From Pedobacter nanyangensis (GTDB taxonomy: Bacteria > Bacteroidota > Bacteroidia > Sphingobacteriales > Sphingobacteriaceae): 64,000 bases of DNA. Of the stretch, positions 1 to 9,761 are shown piece after piece. The stretch is from assembly GCF_003313505.1 (NCBI RefSeq), contig NZ_QMHO01000002.1:253976-317975 (forward strand), in the 5' to 3' direction. The notes under the pieces were generated by a model. It was not told the DNA's origin and searched no databases. It saw nothing but the letters and a program-made list of their open reading frames with translations. Position 1 is the first letter of the stretch; the number at the start of each line of letters is the position of its first letter. The position numbers and the translations under genes are program-made.

Positions 1-1443
1 GCGCAAGTTGGATCGGTTAACTCGGTATTGAGCGCCAATTCTTTTTTTGGTGAAACAGAAGCAGTGCCAAGAAACCGTTTTGTTTCCTACTATGCTAATG
101 CCAATTATACTTTTGATAGGAAATATACGATAAGCGGAAGTTGGAGAAATGACCAAAGCAATTTATTTGGCCTTAATAAAGCCGCTCAACGTAAACCTGT
201 TTGGAGTATAGGTTTAAAATGGAATTTGGGCAGCGAAAACTGGATACAGGACATGCGATCGGTCATTAGTCAGTTAGCTTTACGTGCCACTTATGGCATT
301 ACAGGAAATGCGCCACAGCCAGGTTATGCTACATCTAAGGATGTGCTTGCCTTTTTTGCCAATCCGTATGCGCCCAATGGCCAATCGCTTATTATTAATA
401 CGTATGCAAACCCCAATCTTACCTGGGAAAGCACTAAAAATTATAATCTAGGGATCGATTTCGGTTTTTTGGATAATCGTATCAGTGGTGCATTTGATTT
501 TTATTATAAAAAAACCAGCAACTTGCTAGGCAACTTGCCGGTGAACCCCCTGTCTGGCGCCAGTTATATCGACGGTAATGTGGGCAACTTGAGCAATAAG
601 GGTATAGAGCTTTTATTAAACTCAAAAAACATTGTTAACAATGTTTTTACCTGGAGCACCTTACTTACCCTATCGTATAACCAAAACAAGATTACCGATT
701 TGGGGATGTTAACCAGCCCTATCGTTACGGCGATCAATCAAGTGAAAAGCCAATATACCGTTGGCTATCCTGCATTTTCCATTTTTGCCTATAATTATGC
801 GGGGCTTAACAAAGAGGGCAATCCTCAGCTGAAAAAAGCAGACGGTAGTTTAACCACAAGCCAGGCGAACACCCTGCCCTCAGATGCGCTTTACATGGGG
901 GTACATCAGCCTAAATGGAGTGGTGGTTTTTCCAATCAATTTAGCTACAAGGCTTTTGCCTTTAATATCAATATGGTTTACAATTTGGGTAACGTGATGT
1001 TCCGTAACGTAAACCAAACCTATACTGGGGCTTATTTGGTGCAAGGCATGGATTTTAGCAATGGAAACCTACATGCTGATTTTGCCAATAGGTGGAAGAA
1101 GCCCGGAGATGAGGCGAGAACCGATATTCCGGTTTTTATTGCAAATGCTGGCGATAGTGAAAGCAAGAGATACCTGGATTATTATATCATGGGAAATACC
1201 AATGTGGTTAGTGCCTCCTATGTGAAAATAAGGGATATGTCGCTATCCTATCAAATGCCTAAAAAACTGATCGAAAAAATTAAAGCCGATGGGCTGTCGC
1301 TCAGATTGCAAATATCCAACTTGATGTTGTGGAAAAACAACGACTACGGTATTGATCCTGAGTTTCAGGATGCCCGCTTTGGTACAGCTAATATGCCAGT
1401 TAACCAAAAAACCATTACCGTTGGTGCACATTTAACCCTTTAA
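1..1443 (+). CDS. SusC/RagA TonB-linked outer membrane transporter, C-terminal part
   Basis: The reading frame is already open at base 1, so this is the last 480 residues of a larger protein; SusC proteins usually have about 1000. It covers part of the 22-stranded beta barrel, with alternating aromatic strands and the typical late segment (LMLWKNNDYGIDPEF) followed by a short terminal strand ending in ITVGAHLTL. SusC proteins import oligosaccharides or peptides across the outer membrane with TonB energy, capped by a SusD lipoprotein. The SusD gene follows after 11 bases, which supports the assignment. The plug domain and signal peptide lie outside the window, so the substrate cannot be guessed from this part. 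Confidence 0.93.
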   Translation, partial: AQVGSVNSVLSANSFFGETEAVPRNRFVSYYANANYTFDRKYTISGSWRNDQSNLFGLNKAAQRKPVWSIGLKWNLGSENWIQDMRSVISQLALRATYGITGNAPQPGYATSKDVLAFFANPYAPNGQSLIINTYANPNLTWESTKNYNLGIDFGFLDNRISGAFDFYYKKTSNLLGNLPVNPLSGASYIDGNVGNLSNKGIELLLNSKNIVNNVFTWSTLLTLSYNQNKITDLGMLTSPIVTAINQVKSQYTVGYPAFSIFAYNYAGLNKEGNPQLKKADGSLTTSQANTLPSDALYMGVHQPKWSGGFSNQFSYKAFAFNINMVYNLGNVMFRNVNQTYTGAYLVQGMDFSNGNLHADFANRWKKPGDEARTDIPVFIANAGDSESKRYLDYYIMGNTNVVSASYVKIRDMSLSYQMPKKLIEKIKADGLSLRLQISNLMLWKNNDYGIDPEFQDARFGTANMPVNQKTITVGAHLTL

Positions 1444-1454
1444 AACAGAAAGAC

Positions 1455-2914
1455 ATGTTACGTAATCATAAATTTATCACCTGCATGGTTTGCATGGTGA
1501 GTCTTTTGGTAGGTTGTAAAAAAGATTTCTTGGAAATAGAACCCAAAGGCAAGCTTATTGCCAAAAATACCGCCGACTACGACCTGCTACTGAACAACCC
1601 TGTCCTTGTTTCTTTTAGTCCTATTTCAACACCGGTTATGGGCGATGAAACTGCGGGGATTTCGACGCTTTTTCCAACCCTTGTAACAGGAACCATGTCA
1701 TTAGCTGACCAAAAAGCCTTCCGTTGGGAAGATGACATCTATTTGCCTTCTGACAATGACTCGGAATATACGCAGTTAATTAGGCAGGTTTATATTTACA
1801 ACAAGATCATCAATGAGGTGCCAAATTCGGAGCAAGGGAGCGATGCCCAAAAAGCTAGCCTTAAAGCGGAGGCATTAGCAGGCAGGGCCTGGGTTAATTT
1901 CATGTTGGTTAATTTATATGGCAAACCTTATCAGGAAGCTACTGCAGCAACAGATTTGAGCATACCAATTGTGAAGGAGGCTGATATTAGCCAAACCAAA
2001 TTTACCAGGGCTACCGTTAAAGAAGTGTATGATTTGATGGTAAGCGACCTCACCAATGCCATTCCAAACCTCCCCAAAGCAAGCAACAGGTTACGTATGT
2101 CGAAAGCGGCAGGCGAAGCCTTGCTGGCAAGATACTGATGTACATGGGTAAATTTGATCAAGCCCTTCCATTATTGGAAGCCTCAATAAAAAACCTTGCT
2201 GCTGCCACTATGCAGGTGGGTTTATACAATTTTAATGCGGAACTGGTAGCGGGAGGGGCATTTTACCCCTCTAACCCATTCACTGGGCCGTCAAGAAACG
2301 ATCCAAATTTAGACAGGGAAATTCTGTATATGCGACGAAATCCATCCAATTATTATTGGTTTGTGACCTCTGGTGTAGTAGTAAATCCCGAGGCCATGAA
2401 ACTATTTGGTCCCAACGACAAAAGAAGGGCTTTCATGAGTAGTTTCTCCTTTGGTTTTTCTACCGCATATCCACTTGGTATGATGAGGGCCTATGGCCGG
2501 CCTTATTACAACATGGGCATTAGCATTCCTGATATTTATTTGCTGCGGGCCGAGTGCAAAGCCAGGTTAGGTGATATTGGCGGTGCTGCCACTGAAATGC
2601 TGGCTTTCAGGAAAAATAGAATGCCCGATAGAGATGCCGCCCTTCCTAGTGGTATTGCTGGCGACCAGGTTGCACTTACTAAATATATCCTCGAGGAAAG
2701 GATCCGGGAATTTCCGATAACCGGCGAAAGATGGTTTGATATGCGTAGGCTCTCTGTGGATCCTATCTACAAATCAACTATTAGCTATACCCACCGTATT
2801 TACAACAACAACGGTAGCATTGCCAACACCTATATGTTAAAACCTGAAAGACTTACCTACAGATTTCCACAATATATCGTGGCTGCCAACCCTACAATGC
2901 CGCAGAACCCTTAA
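1455..2914 (+). pseudogene. RagB/SusD nutrient-binding lipoprotein, split by a frameshift
   Basis: The first part (1455-2138, 227 aa) starts with a lipoprotein signal and lipobox LLVGC (Cys21) and reaches the SusD helix that ends ALLARY. It stops at TGA 2136-2138. The second part (from ATG 2138, 258 aa) continues at once with MYMGKFDQAL and carries the rest of SusD, including the ERIREFPITGERWFDMRR segment. Together they make about 485 residues, the normal family length. One missing G in 'tactGGatg' would restore ARYWMYMGKF. The TGATG overlap could in principle allow coupled translation of two halves, but I think a one-base deletion or a sequencing error is more likely. An intact product would be the surface lid of the SusC just upstream. 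Confidence 0.85.
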
Positions 2915-2960
2915 ACTTTCGCCTTGAACTTAAAAAATTACCCATTAAAGCTTAATAAAA

Positions 2961-4370
2961 ATGAAAAAAATAATTCTGATGCTATCGTTTTGCTTAGTTG
3001 CCATATTTGCAACAGCACAAAAAAAGCCCGCCACTATTACCGTTAATTTAGGTGCCTTGAAACTAGACTCACTACGGCTTTTTAAATATGACCAAAATGA
3101 TTTGTATGCTAAAGCAGATGCTGATGGTAAATACAGGTTTGAATTCAAAGAGATGTTGCCCATAGAAGTTATTCTTATAGGTCCAAAAAATAAAATGATC
3201 TACGCCTTTTTGGAAGCTGGGGAAAACCTACAGCTTAAAACAGATTTTGACCAGCAGATTGTTTTTTCTGGCAATGGAGTAGCAAATTCAACGGTACTCA
3301 ACAACTACATGACCATTTTTAACGAGGCCTATAATAAAATAGACGGCGCTAAAATGTCTGGTCCAAGAGAAATTATGGAAGCGGTTAACAAAGCTAACCA
3401 AATTCCTATTGATTTGCTGGAAGCTAACAAAGGAAAAGTTACGCCCGTTTTCTATAACTTTCAAAAAGTAAGCCTTGATGCCAAAATGCTAAAAGATAAA
3501 ATTTGGGCGAGTTATATGTTGGCAGTTTCGCAAAAGAAATTTAAAATGAGCGAAGCTTTACCCGCTAACTTTGCTGAACTGCTGAAGGAAGTGAAATTTG
3601 ATGACCAACTACTTTACATCCCTAATTATAGGAATTTAGTGGTGTATTTTTACCCACCCTATTTGCGTAGGCGTGAACTGTTACTGGCAGGGAAATTGGA
3701 TGGCCCACATGAGATGCAGGATGCAATTAATGATTTTAACATGATAGCCAAGTATTATCCTGCTGGTAAAATCAGGGACGAAGCTTTTAAATTGAATATC
3801 AGGAGTGTATTAGACAAGGCAAAAGATGTTACCCTGGCAAAACCGATGATGGACGAATATATTGCCAAATATGCCAACGCTGCAGAAGCAAAGGAACTTA
3901 AAGATAAATACAACAGGATGCTTAGCTTAGGTACTGGAAAAATGGCCCCTACTTTTACGTTAAAAAGTTTGGAAGGCAAAGAGGTGTCCTTGCAGGATTT
4001 TAAAGGAAAAGTGGTGTACATTGATTTTTGGGCCAGCTGGTGTGCTCCTTGCAGGCAAGAAATGCAGCATGGTGCACCAAAGCTCCATGCCAAGTTTAAG
4101 GACAATAAGGATGTGGTTTTTCTGTATGTGAGTTTAGATAGCAAGGTAGATGCTTGGAAAAAAGCCATCAACGATGACAAAATCGTAGGCGTTCATCTTT
4201 TATCCCAGGCTGTTTCTGGGGTAGATACACCTATTGCAAAAGCCTTTAACATTTCGGGGATACCGCGTTACGTCATTATTGATAAAGAAGGAAAGATATT
4301 TGACAACGATGCACCCAGGCCCAGCGAAGACAGAACGGAACTTAAAATAAGGGAAGCCTTAATGAAATGA
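2961..4370 (+). CDS. TlpA-like thiol-disulfide oxidoreductase with DUF4369-like N-terminus
   Basis: This 469-residue exported protein has a signal peptide (residues 1-19, cleavage after ATA), a beta-rich DUF4369-like N-terminal domain (about 20-110), a helical middle and a C-terminal redoxin domain (about 325-465). The active site is WCAPC with Cys361 and Cys364, followed by the cis-Pro segment SGIPRYVIID. Proteins of this build are periplasmic thiol reductants. It lies 46 bases after the SusD frame and is followed by a strong terminator, so SusC-SusD-TlpA looks like one transcript. Such reductases commonly accompany SusCD pairs in Sphingobacteriaceae; I infer that it reduces disulfides in the imported substrate or in the partner proteins. 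Confidence 0.9.
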   Translation: MKKIILMLSFCLVAIFATAQKKPATITVNLGALKLDSLRLFKYDQNDLYAKADADGKYRFEFKEMLPIEVILIGPKNKMIYAFLEAGENLQLKTDFDQQIVFSGNGVANSTVLNNYMTIFNEAYNKIDGAKMSGPREIMEAVNKANQIPIDLLEANKGKVTPVFYNFQKVSLDAKMLKDKIWASYMLAVSQKKFKMSEALPANFAELLKEVKFDDQLLYIPNYRNLVVYFYPPYLRRRELLLAGKLDGPHEMQDAINDFNMIAKYYPAGKIRDEAFKLNIRSVLDKAKDVTLAKPMMDEYIAKYANAAEAKELKDKYNRMLSLGTGKMAPTFTLKSLEGKEVSLQDFKGKVVYIDFWASWCAPCRQEMQHGAPKLHAKFKDNKDVVFLYVSLDSKVDAWKKAINDDKIVGVHLLSQAVSGVDTPIAKAFNISGIPRYVIIDKEGKIFDNDAPRPSEDRTELKIREALMK

Positions 4371-4412
4371 CATTCTCGCTGAATTTTATCTACAGGTTCA
4401 GTACGCTATAAA

Positions 4413-4449
4413 AACAAGCTTCCAATTGCAATTGGGAGCTTGTTTTTTG
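4413..4449 (+). terminator. Rho-independent terminator after the SusCD-TlpA genes
   Basis: A 16-bp stem (AACAAGCTTCCAATTG at 4413-4428 with CAATTGGGAGCTTGTT at 4429-4444, one T-G pair) is followed by a T run. In practice the AT-rich centre opens to form the loop. Confidence 0.85.
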
Positions 4450-4535
4450 TGCTAAAACCTGAAAGCTCAATTTTTGGTTTGTTAAGTATTGTCTATTAAA
4501 CTTTTTGGCTTAAATTGCGATATTATTTAAGTCTT

Positions 4536-6512
4536 ATGCGCAATCTCTTTATTCTCCTATTCATTCTACTCCCCTTTTATGCGGTATCACAAGAATTTGT
4601 CTTTGGTAAAATTACTACCCAGGAAAAAGAATTTAACCGCGATGAAATTGATAGCAATGCTAATGCCGTTTATCTTAATGAATACGGTACCACCCGTTTC
4701 TCTTATGAATCAGAAACAGGTAATATGAAATTGATTTACGACTACCACGTACGTATCAAAATATTTAATAAAGAAGGATTTGATGCTGCCAATGTGGTAG
4801 TACCTATCCGTAGAACTGGAAATCAAAACAACCAAAGAGAGTATTTGGTAGATTTAAAAGCTTCAACTTTTAACTTGCAGAGAGACCAATGGGAAGAAAC
4901 TGTCATGTCGGATAAGGCTGTCTTTGTTGAAGAAAAACATAAATATTTGCTGCTCACCAAATTTACCCTGCCTAATGTTGCAGAAAATTCGATTATTGAA
5001 TATAAATATTCCATCGAAACCCCTTATGTATTCAATTTCAGGCCATGGGTTTTTCAGGCTGAATATCCGAAATTGAACAGTACGTATGTAGCGTTTATTC
5101 CAGGAAACTATAAGTATAACATTTCTTTTAAAGGTTTTTATCCCCTGGCGGTTAACAAGGCTGAGCTGGGAACTGCCTGTCTTCGCATTGCTGGAAAAGA
5201 TATGGATTGTTCCAAGTTGACCTACAGCATGAAAAATGTCCCCGCCTTTTTGGAAGAAGACTACATGACTTCGCCAAACAATTATAAATCAGCCATCAAC
5301 TTTGAGCTTTCTGAGGTATATTATCTCAGTGGAGGGGTTCAGAAATATACAAAAACTTGGAACGATGTTGAAAAGGAGCTGATTACCGACAGAGAATTTG
5401 GTAGCCAAATGAAAAGAAAGGAAGTTTTCAAAAACATTATTCCAACAATTACCGCTGGCTTAACTACTGATCTGCAAAAAGCTATGGCCATTTTTGAGTA
5501 TATCAAAAAACAGGTGAAATGGAACGACTATTATGGGAAATATTGCGAAACCAGCGTAAAAGAAGTAGTAGATAAACGTTCTGGCAATGTTGCCGATATC
5601 AACTTTGCCCTGATTTCTGCAATGGCGGCAGCCGAACTTGATGTTGAAGCCGTTATACTGTCTACGCGGGATAATGGCATGGTGAACAAGCTATATCCGG
5701 TGCTAACTGATTTTAACTATGTAATTGCCAAAGTAAACATCGATGGAAATAGTTACCTGCTGGATGCCACTGAACCACTCACTCCTTTCGGCCTGCTTCC
5801 ACTACGATGCATCAATGACCAGGGACGCGTCATTAGTCTCAAAAAGTCCTCTTACTGGATAGATCTTAAAGCCGGCAAGAAAAGCTCCACAAATTATAGT
5901 TTGATAGGTAAAATGACGGATGATGGTAAAATTACCGCCAAAATGACGTCCTATGCCACCGGCCTGCATGCAGTTAACATTAGAAAACAAATGAAAGGGC
6001 ATTCTTCTATAGACGAATACGTAGAAAAACTAGATGAGCGATTAACTAATATCAAGATCAAAAATTTCAAGATCAGCAATGTGGACAGTGTTGAAAATGC
6101 CCTTGTTGAAGAATACGATTTTGAATTTAATATTGCTGATACGGAACAAAACAGTAATTATCTTAATCCCTTCTTTATCAATCCTATCAGAAAAAACCCA
6201 TTTAAGCTTAACGAACGTAATTTCCCTGTGGACTTGGGGGCCGCTAGTGAAGAAAGGATAACGATAGACATTAGCCTTCCCGATAATTTTCGCGTGAAAG
6301 AACAGCCCAAAGACATTTCATTGGCCCTGCCAAATCAAGGTGGTCGATATCTTTTACAAACCCGCATAGAGGCCAATCGTTTAATGGTTAATCAGCAGCT
6401 TCTATTTAATAAAGCTATTTATACTTCTGATGAATATCATTACCTTAAGGAGTTTTACAACCGGATTATCCAAGCACAAAAATCAGACGTTTTAATTACA
6501 AAGAGTGAGTAA
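4536..6512 (+). CDS. Exported DUF3857/transglutaminase-like protein lacking catalytic Cys and His
   Basis: The protein has 658 residues from ATG 4536. A TTG seven codons upstream (4515) is possible, but the ATG gives a clean signal peptide MRNLFILLFILLPFYAVSQ. An N-terminal DUF3857 beta domain (about 40-240) is followed by a transglutaminase-like core and a beta C-terminal region. At the nucleophile site the sequence is SGNVADIN, with Val352 where active members have Cys, and the catalytic His position reads FNYVIA. The Asp segment (LLDATEP) remains. I infer a non-catalytic, binding or scaffolding role. The stop codon overlaps the start of the next gene, which encodes a paralogue with an intact Cys, so the two are probably translated together. 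Confidence 0.85.
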   Translation: MRNLFILLFILLPFYAVSQEFVFGKITTQEKEFNRDEIDSNANAVYLNEYGTTRFSYESETGNMKLIYDYHVRIKIFNKEGFDAANVVVPIRRTGNQNNQREYLVDLKASTFNLQRDQWEETVMSDKAVFVEEKHKYLLLTKFTLPNVAENSIIEYKYSIETPYVFNFRPWVFQAEYPKLNSTYVAFIPGNYKYNISFKGFYPLAVNKAELGTACLRIAGKDMDCSKLTYSMKNVPAFLEEDYMTSPNNYKSAINFELSEVYYLSGGVQKYTKTWNDVEKELITDREFGSQMKRKEVFKNIIPTITAGLTTDLQKAMAIFEYIKKQVKWNDYYGKYCETSVKEVVDKRSGNVADINFALISAMAAAELDVEAVILSTRDNGMVNKLYPVLTDFNYVIAKVNIDGNSYLLDATEPLTPFGLLPLRCINDQGRVISLKKSSYWIDLKAGKKSSTNYSLIGKMTDDGKITAKMTSYATGLHAVNIRKQMKGHSSIDEYVEKLDERLTNIKIKNFKISNVDSVENALVEEYDFEFNIADTEQNSNYLNPFFINPIRKNPFKLNERNFPVDLGAASEERITIDISLPDNFRVKEQPKDISLALPNQGGRYLLQTRIEANRLMVNQQLLFNKAIYTSDEYHYLKEFYNRIIQAQKSDVLITKSE

Positions 6513-8410
6513 TGAAGGTAGTTGGCTTTACTATAGCGCTTTTTTTAGCAACATTTTTATCCAAGGCCCAAGGTTATTCTGTTGAAAACATACCCGCATC
6601 CCTAAAAAACAGAGCTAATGCGGTAATTAGGGACAGCAGGACGATTGTGGATATGAGAGCTGCCGACCAGGTGGTTTTAAAGGTTAGCAATGCCATCACG
6701 ATATTGAACAGGAATGGTGAAAAATATGGCCATTTGGCTTTGTTTTACGATAAAAACACTTCGATAAAAAGTGTTAAGGGCGAAATTTACGATGAATTTG
6801 GAAAGCAGGTCAGTAAATTTTCCCTGGGTAATTTTAAGGATGAAAGCGCCGTTAACGATTTTTCGCTGTTTGAGGACAGCAGAGTGAAGTATTACATTCC
6901 GCAACTGAACAGTTACCCTTATACCATTGTGTATACCTATGAGGTGCGCCATAAACAAAACCTAATTATTCCACAGTGGAAACCAGTAGCCGGTTTTGAT
7001 GTTTCTGTTGAAAAAAGCAGTTACCAATTTCTGCAATTGCCCACAGAAGAGGTTCGCATATACGCCATAAAATATCAAGGCGAACCCGAAGTAACCGCTG
7101 ACGACAAACAGAAGAGCCTGCAGTGGACGCTTCGGGGATTCAACGCCCTAAAAAAGGAGGCTTATGCGCCCAATCCTGAAACCTACTTCCCCTCAATCAA
7201 GGTTGCACCTAATAACTTCCATTATTATGATTTAAAAGGGAGCTATACGGATTGGCAAAGTTTGGGCAAAGTTATCTACGATCATTTGTTGAAAGGTAGA
7301 CAGGCATTGCCATCTGAAACGGCAAACTTCATCACAGACTTGGTTAAAGATGAAACCTCCGATAGAGCGAAGGCCAAAAAAATCTATGAGTATTTTCAAA
7401 AGAAGACCCGTTACATCAGTGTACAAATTGGTATCGGAGGATTTCAGCCTATGAAAGCCAGTGAGGTAGATAAACTTGGCTATGGTGACTGCAAAGCGCT
7501 GGTGAACTACATGCAGAGCTTGTTGGATGTGGTGGGTATCAACGCCTATTATTGTGTAGTAGAAGCGGGCGATGAAAAGACCGATCTCATTCCGTCTTTT
7601 GCCAGTATGGAGCAGGGAAACCATGTAATTTTATGTTTGCCGCTGCAAGGCGATACCACATGGCTGGAGTGCACCAGTCAGGATGCACCTTTTGGGCATT
7701 TGGGATCTTTTACGGATGATAGATGGGTATTAGCCTGTACAAAGGACGGCGGCAAATTGATGAAAACCCCAAAATTTGAAGCTGCAAGCAGCCGCCAGAT
7801 GCGCTCTGCTCAGCTTTCATTATCCAAAAATGGTACTATTTCAGGAACAGTGAATACCACATTTGATGGTTCACAATTTGATAATCACTCGTATTTGGTA
7901 GCTAAATCTGCCATAGAAAAAGAGAGAGCCCTGAAATACATTTACGATATCAATAACATCGAATTTAAGGAGATATCACTTACCGCAAACAAAGACATCC
8001 CTTTGTTTACGGAAAAATTTGTGGTTGCAGTGGATAGATACGGTATCGAAAATCATGGAAAGCTACAGTTGAGCCCCAATATGTTCAATGTTAAACGAAA
8101 TGTGCCTTCGTCCAGAAATAGAATATTCCCATTGGACCTTAAACGCGGATATATTGATGTCGACACCATCACTTTTACACTCGACGATGGAATTGTACCA
8201 GTGGTTATTCCACGAATCTTGAAAACGGAAAGTAAGTTTGGTATCTACCAAGCCGAAATCAAAATGGTTGCGGACAAATTGCTTTACAGCAGAAAATTGA
8301 TTATGAAAGACGGGATTTACCCAGCCGAAGACTATGAAGCTTTTGAAAATTTTGTAAATGAGATAGCCAATTACGATAATGTTAAACTTACCTTGGCACT
8401 AAAAAAGTAA
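6512..8410 (+). CDS. Exported DUF3857/transglutaminase-like protein with intact nucleophile
   Basis: This 632-residue protein begins at an ATG that overlaps the previous stop by one base. Its signal peptide is MKVVGFTIALFLATFLSKAQ. It has the same plan as its upstream paralogue: DUF3857 (about 45-245), transglutaminase core (about 255-405) and a C-terminal beta domain. Here the nucleophile motif is GYGDCKALVNYM with Cys327, and His371 lies in GNHVILCLP; the third acidic residue seems to be Glu in WLECTSQ instead of the usual Asp. Transglutaminase-fold proteins cleave or link amide bonds, often as peptidases in bacteria. With the SusCD genes upstream I infer work on periplasmic peptides. A shared terminator follows. 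Confidence 0.86.
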   Translation: MKVVGFTIALFLATFLSKAQGYSVENIPASLKNRANAVIRDSRTIVDMRAADQVVLKVSNAITILNRNGEKYGHLALFYDKNTSIKSVKGEIYDEFGKQVSKFSLGNFKDESAVNDFSLFEDSRVKYYIPQLNSYPYTIVYTYEVRHKQNLIIPQWKPVAGFDVSVEKSSYQFLQLPTEEVRIYAIKYQGEPEVTADDKQKSLQWTLRGFNALKKEAYAPNPETYFPSIKVAPNNFHYYDLKGSYTDWQSLGKVIYDHLLKGRQALPSETANFITDLVKDETSDRAKAKKIYEYFQKKTRYISVQIGIGGFQPMKASEVDKLGYGDCKALVNYMQSLLDVVGINAYYCVVEAGDEKTDLIPSFASMEQGNHVILCLPLQGDTTWLECTSQDAPFGHLGSFTDDRWVLACTKDGGKLMKTPKFEAASSRQMRSAQLSLSKNGTISGTVNTTFDGSQFDNHSYLVAKSAIEKERALKYIYDINNIEFKEISLTANKDIPLFTEKFVVAVDRYGIENHGKLQLSPNMFNVKRNVPSSRNRIFPLDLKRGYIDVDTITFTLDDGIVPVVIPRILKTESKFGIYQAEIKMVADKLLYSRKLIMKDGIYPAEDYEAFENFVNEIANYDNVKLTLALKK

Positions 8411-8443
8411 TTTCAGTTTAACTGCAATCACTTTATAACGATA

Positions 8444-8480
8444 AAAAAAAGCCTAAACGAGTATCATTTAGGCTTTTTTT
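8444..8480. terminator. Bidirectional terminator between convergent genes
   Basis: The 14-bp arms AAAAAAAGCCTAAA (8444-8457) and TTTAGGCTTTTTTT (8467-8480) are perfect, with a 9-base loop. It can end transcripts from the transglutaminase operon on the left and the minus-strand T9SS cargo gene on the right. Confidence 0.88.
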
Positions 8481-8491
8481 ATTGTTCGTAA

Positions 8492-9640
8492 TTACTTTTT
8501 TATAATTTTCTGCGTGTAAACATTTAATTTATCTGAGTACTTTAATAGATATACCCCTGAAGTAAGCTGTTTCATATTAATTGAAAAACTTGTACCTGAA
8601 ATAGCAGATTTTTGCACTGTTTTTTGGTTGATATCTATAAGAGCAATAGTGCCGTTATCTGCTATTTTGCCATTAATAGAGCCGTGTAGCGTTTCGATTA
8701 CTGGATTTGGATAAGCAGTTATGGAAAAATTTTCGAAGTTTTTAACATTGGCGTTAACAATTTGAGAATACTGTGCATTATCGTTTTCTTCAATCAATTT
8801 CAAGCGGTAGTAATTGTCACCTAAACTGGGGTTTTCATCTATAAAACTATAACTAGATGCTTTTCCGTTCGCTTTAAATGAAGCAATTTTCGTGAAATTA
8901 ACACCATCTATATTTCTTTCCAGTTCATAAACGTCAGTAGCTGATTCACTTAGTGAAGACCATTGGATTTTGTTCTTAGATCCCTCGTTTTTTGCCGTAA
9001 TATCCTTTAAATTTATTTTTAGTATCGAAATAGGATACCAAGTAATACTTCCTATAAAACCTCTTGGATAGTTTCCAGGCGTGGCAGGGGCTGTTACTCC
9101 TCCCCAACTAACTCCGTCCCCGGTAATTAAATTTACCCCACCACCACTAAAGGTATTCACTGATCCGACTGTAAGCGTGCTATATTGTAAGGTGGAGGCG
9201 CTAAAAGCAAATCCGTACGTGGTATTCGCAGGAATGGTTATCGTTAGGCCATCAAGGGCTTGGACAACACCATTGCCAGAATTGCTATTTACGATTGCAG
9301 ATCCTCCGCTAATCCATCCATTTTGTCCCGCACCTACAATCCCGCCATCCCAAGGTGCAGCAATGTCATTTACTGGATTTACATGGTATAATAAAGAAAC
9401 GTTATTATTAGCTGATGTTCCTAGATGACAGCTGATGCTTCTAATTACAACAGGAACATTGTTGGTGTTTTGTATATTAAAAGTAACCAGGCCATTACCA
9501 TTGTTGTCTAAATGGTTTGTTGAAATAACTGTTTGAGCATTTACCTTGTTCGGGATGATCATTGCAATGATACAGTAGAAGCCGAGCGTAATTAGAATTT
9601 TCTTTTGTTTGAGCTTTAATAAAGAGTAATTGTGTTTCAT
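8492..9640 (-). CDS. Secreted protein with T9SS type A C-terminal sorting domain
   Basis: The protein has 382 residues and an N-terminal signal peptide ending PNKVNAQ. Residues about 37-205 form a Gly/Asn/Ser-rich beta domain I do not recognise. Residues about 215-300 form a fibronectin-III-like linker (VYELERNIDGVNFTKIASF), typical just before sorting domains. The last 80 residues are a type IX secretion sorting domain: a YPNPV motif, then SGVYLLKY and a basic end (IIKK). Such proteins are exported through the outer membrane and anchored at or released from the surface. The gene lies alone, with its own terminator shared with the convergent operon. The enzyme or ligand function of the first domain is unknown. 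Confidence 0.85.
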   Translation of the reverse strand: MKHNYSLLKLKQKKILITLGFYCIIAMIIPNKVNAQTVISTNHLDNNGNGLVTFNIQNTNNVPVVIRSISCHLGTSANNNVSLLYHVNPVNDIAAPWDGGIVGAGQNGWISGGSAIVNSNSGNGVVQALDGLTITIPANTTYGFAFSASTLQYSTLTVGSVNTFSGGGVNLITGDGVSWGGVTAPATPGNYPRGFIGSITWYPISILKINLKDITAKNEGSKNKIQWSSLSESATDVYELERNIDGVNFTKIASFKANGKASSYSFIDENPSLGDNYYRLKLIEENDNAQYSQIVNANVKNFENFSITAYPNPVIETLHGSINGKIADNGTIALIDINQKTVQKSAISGTSFSINMKQLTSGVYLLKYSDKLNVYTQKIIKK

Positions 9641-9672
9641 ATATTAATTTAATTAGTTAATAAGGATAAATA

Positions 9673-9710
9673 AAAAGCCCGCTCCTTACATGGGTAAAAA
9701 GCGGGCTTTT
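9673..9710 (-). terminator. Terminator of the NlpC-thioredoxin run
   Basis: Arms AAAAGCCCGCT (9673-9683) and AGCGGGCTTTT (9700-9710) pair perfectly. Read on the minus strand the hairpin ends in a T run and lies 50 bases after the last gene of the thioredoxin group. Confidence 0.82.
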
Positions 9711-9761
9711 CCATTTTTTGAGCATTTATACTCAAATATAGAGTAAATATGCAAATAACAA

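Noticed and set aside
3755..4180. Minus-strand frame of 141 codons inside the TlpA-like gene
   Set aside because: Antisense shadow of the redoxin domain.
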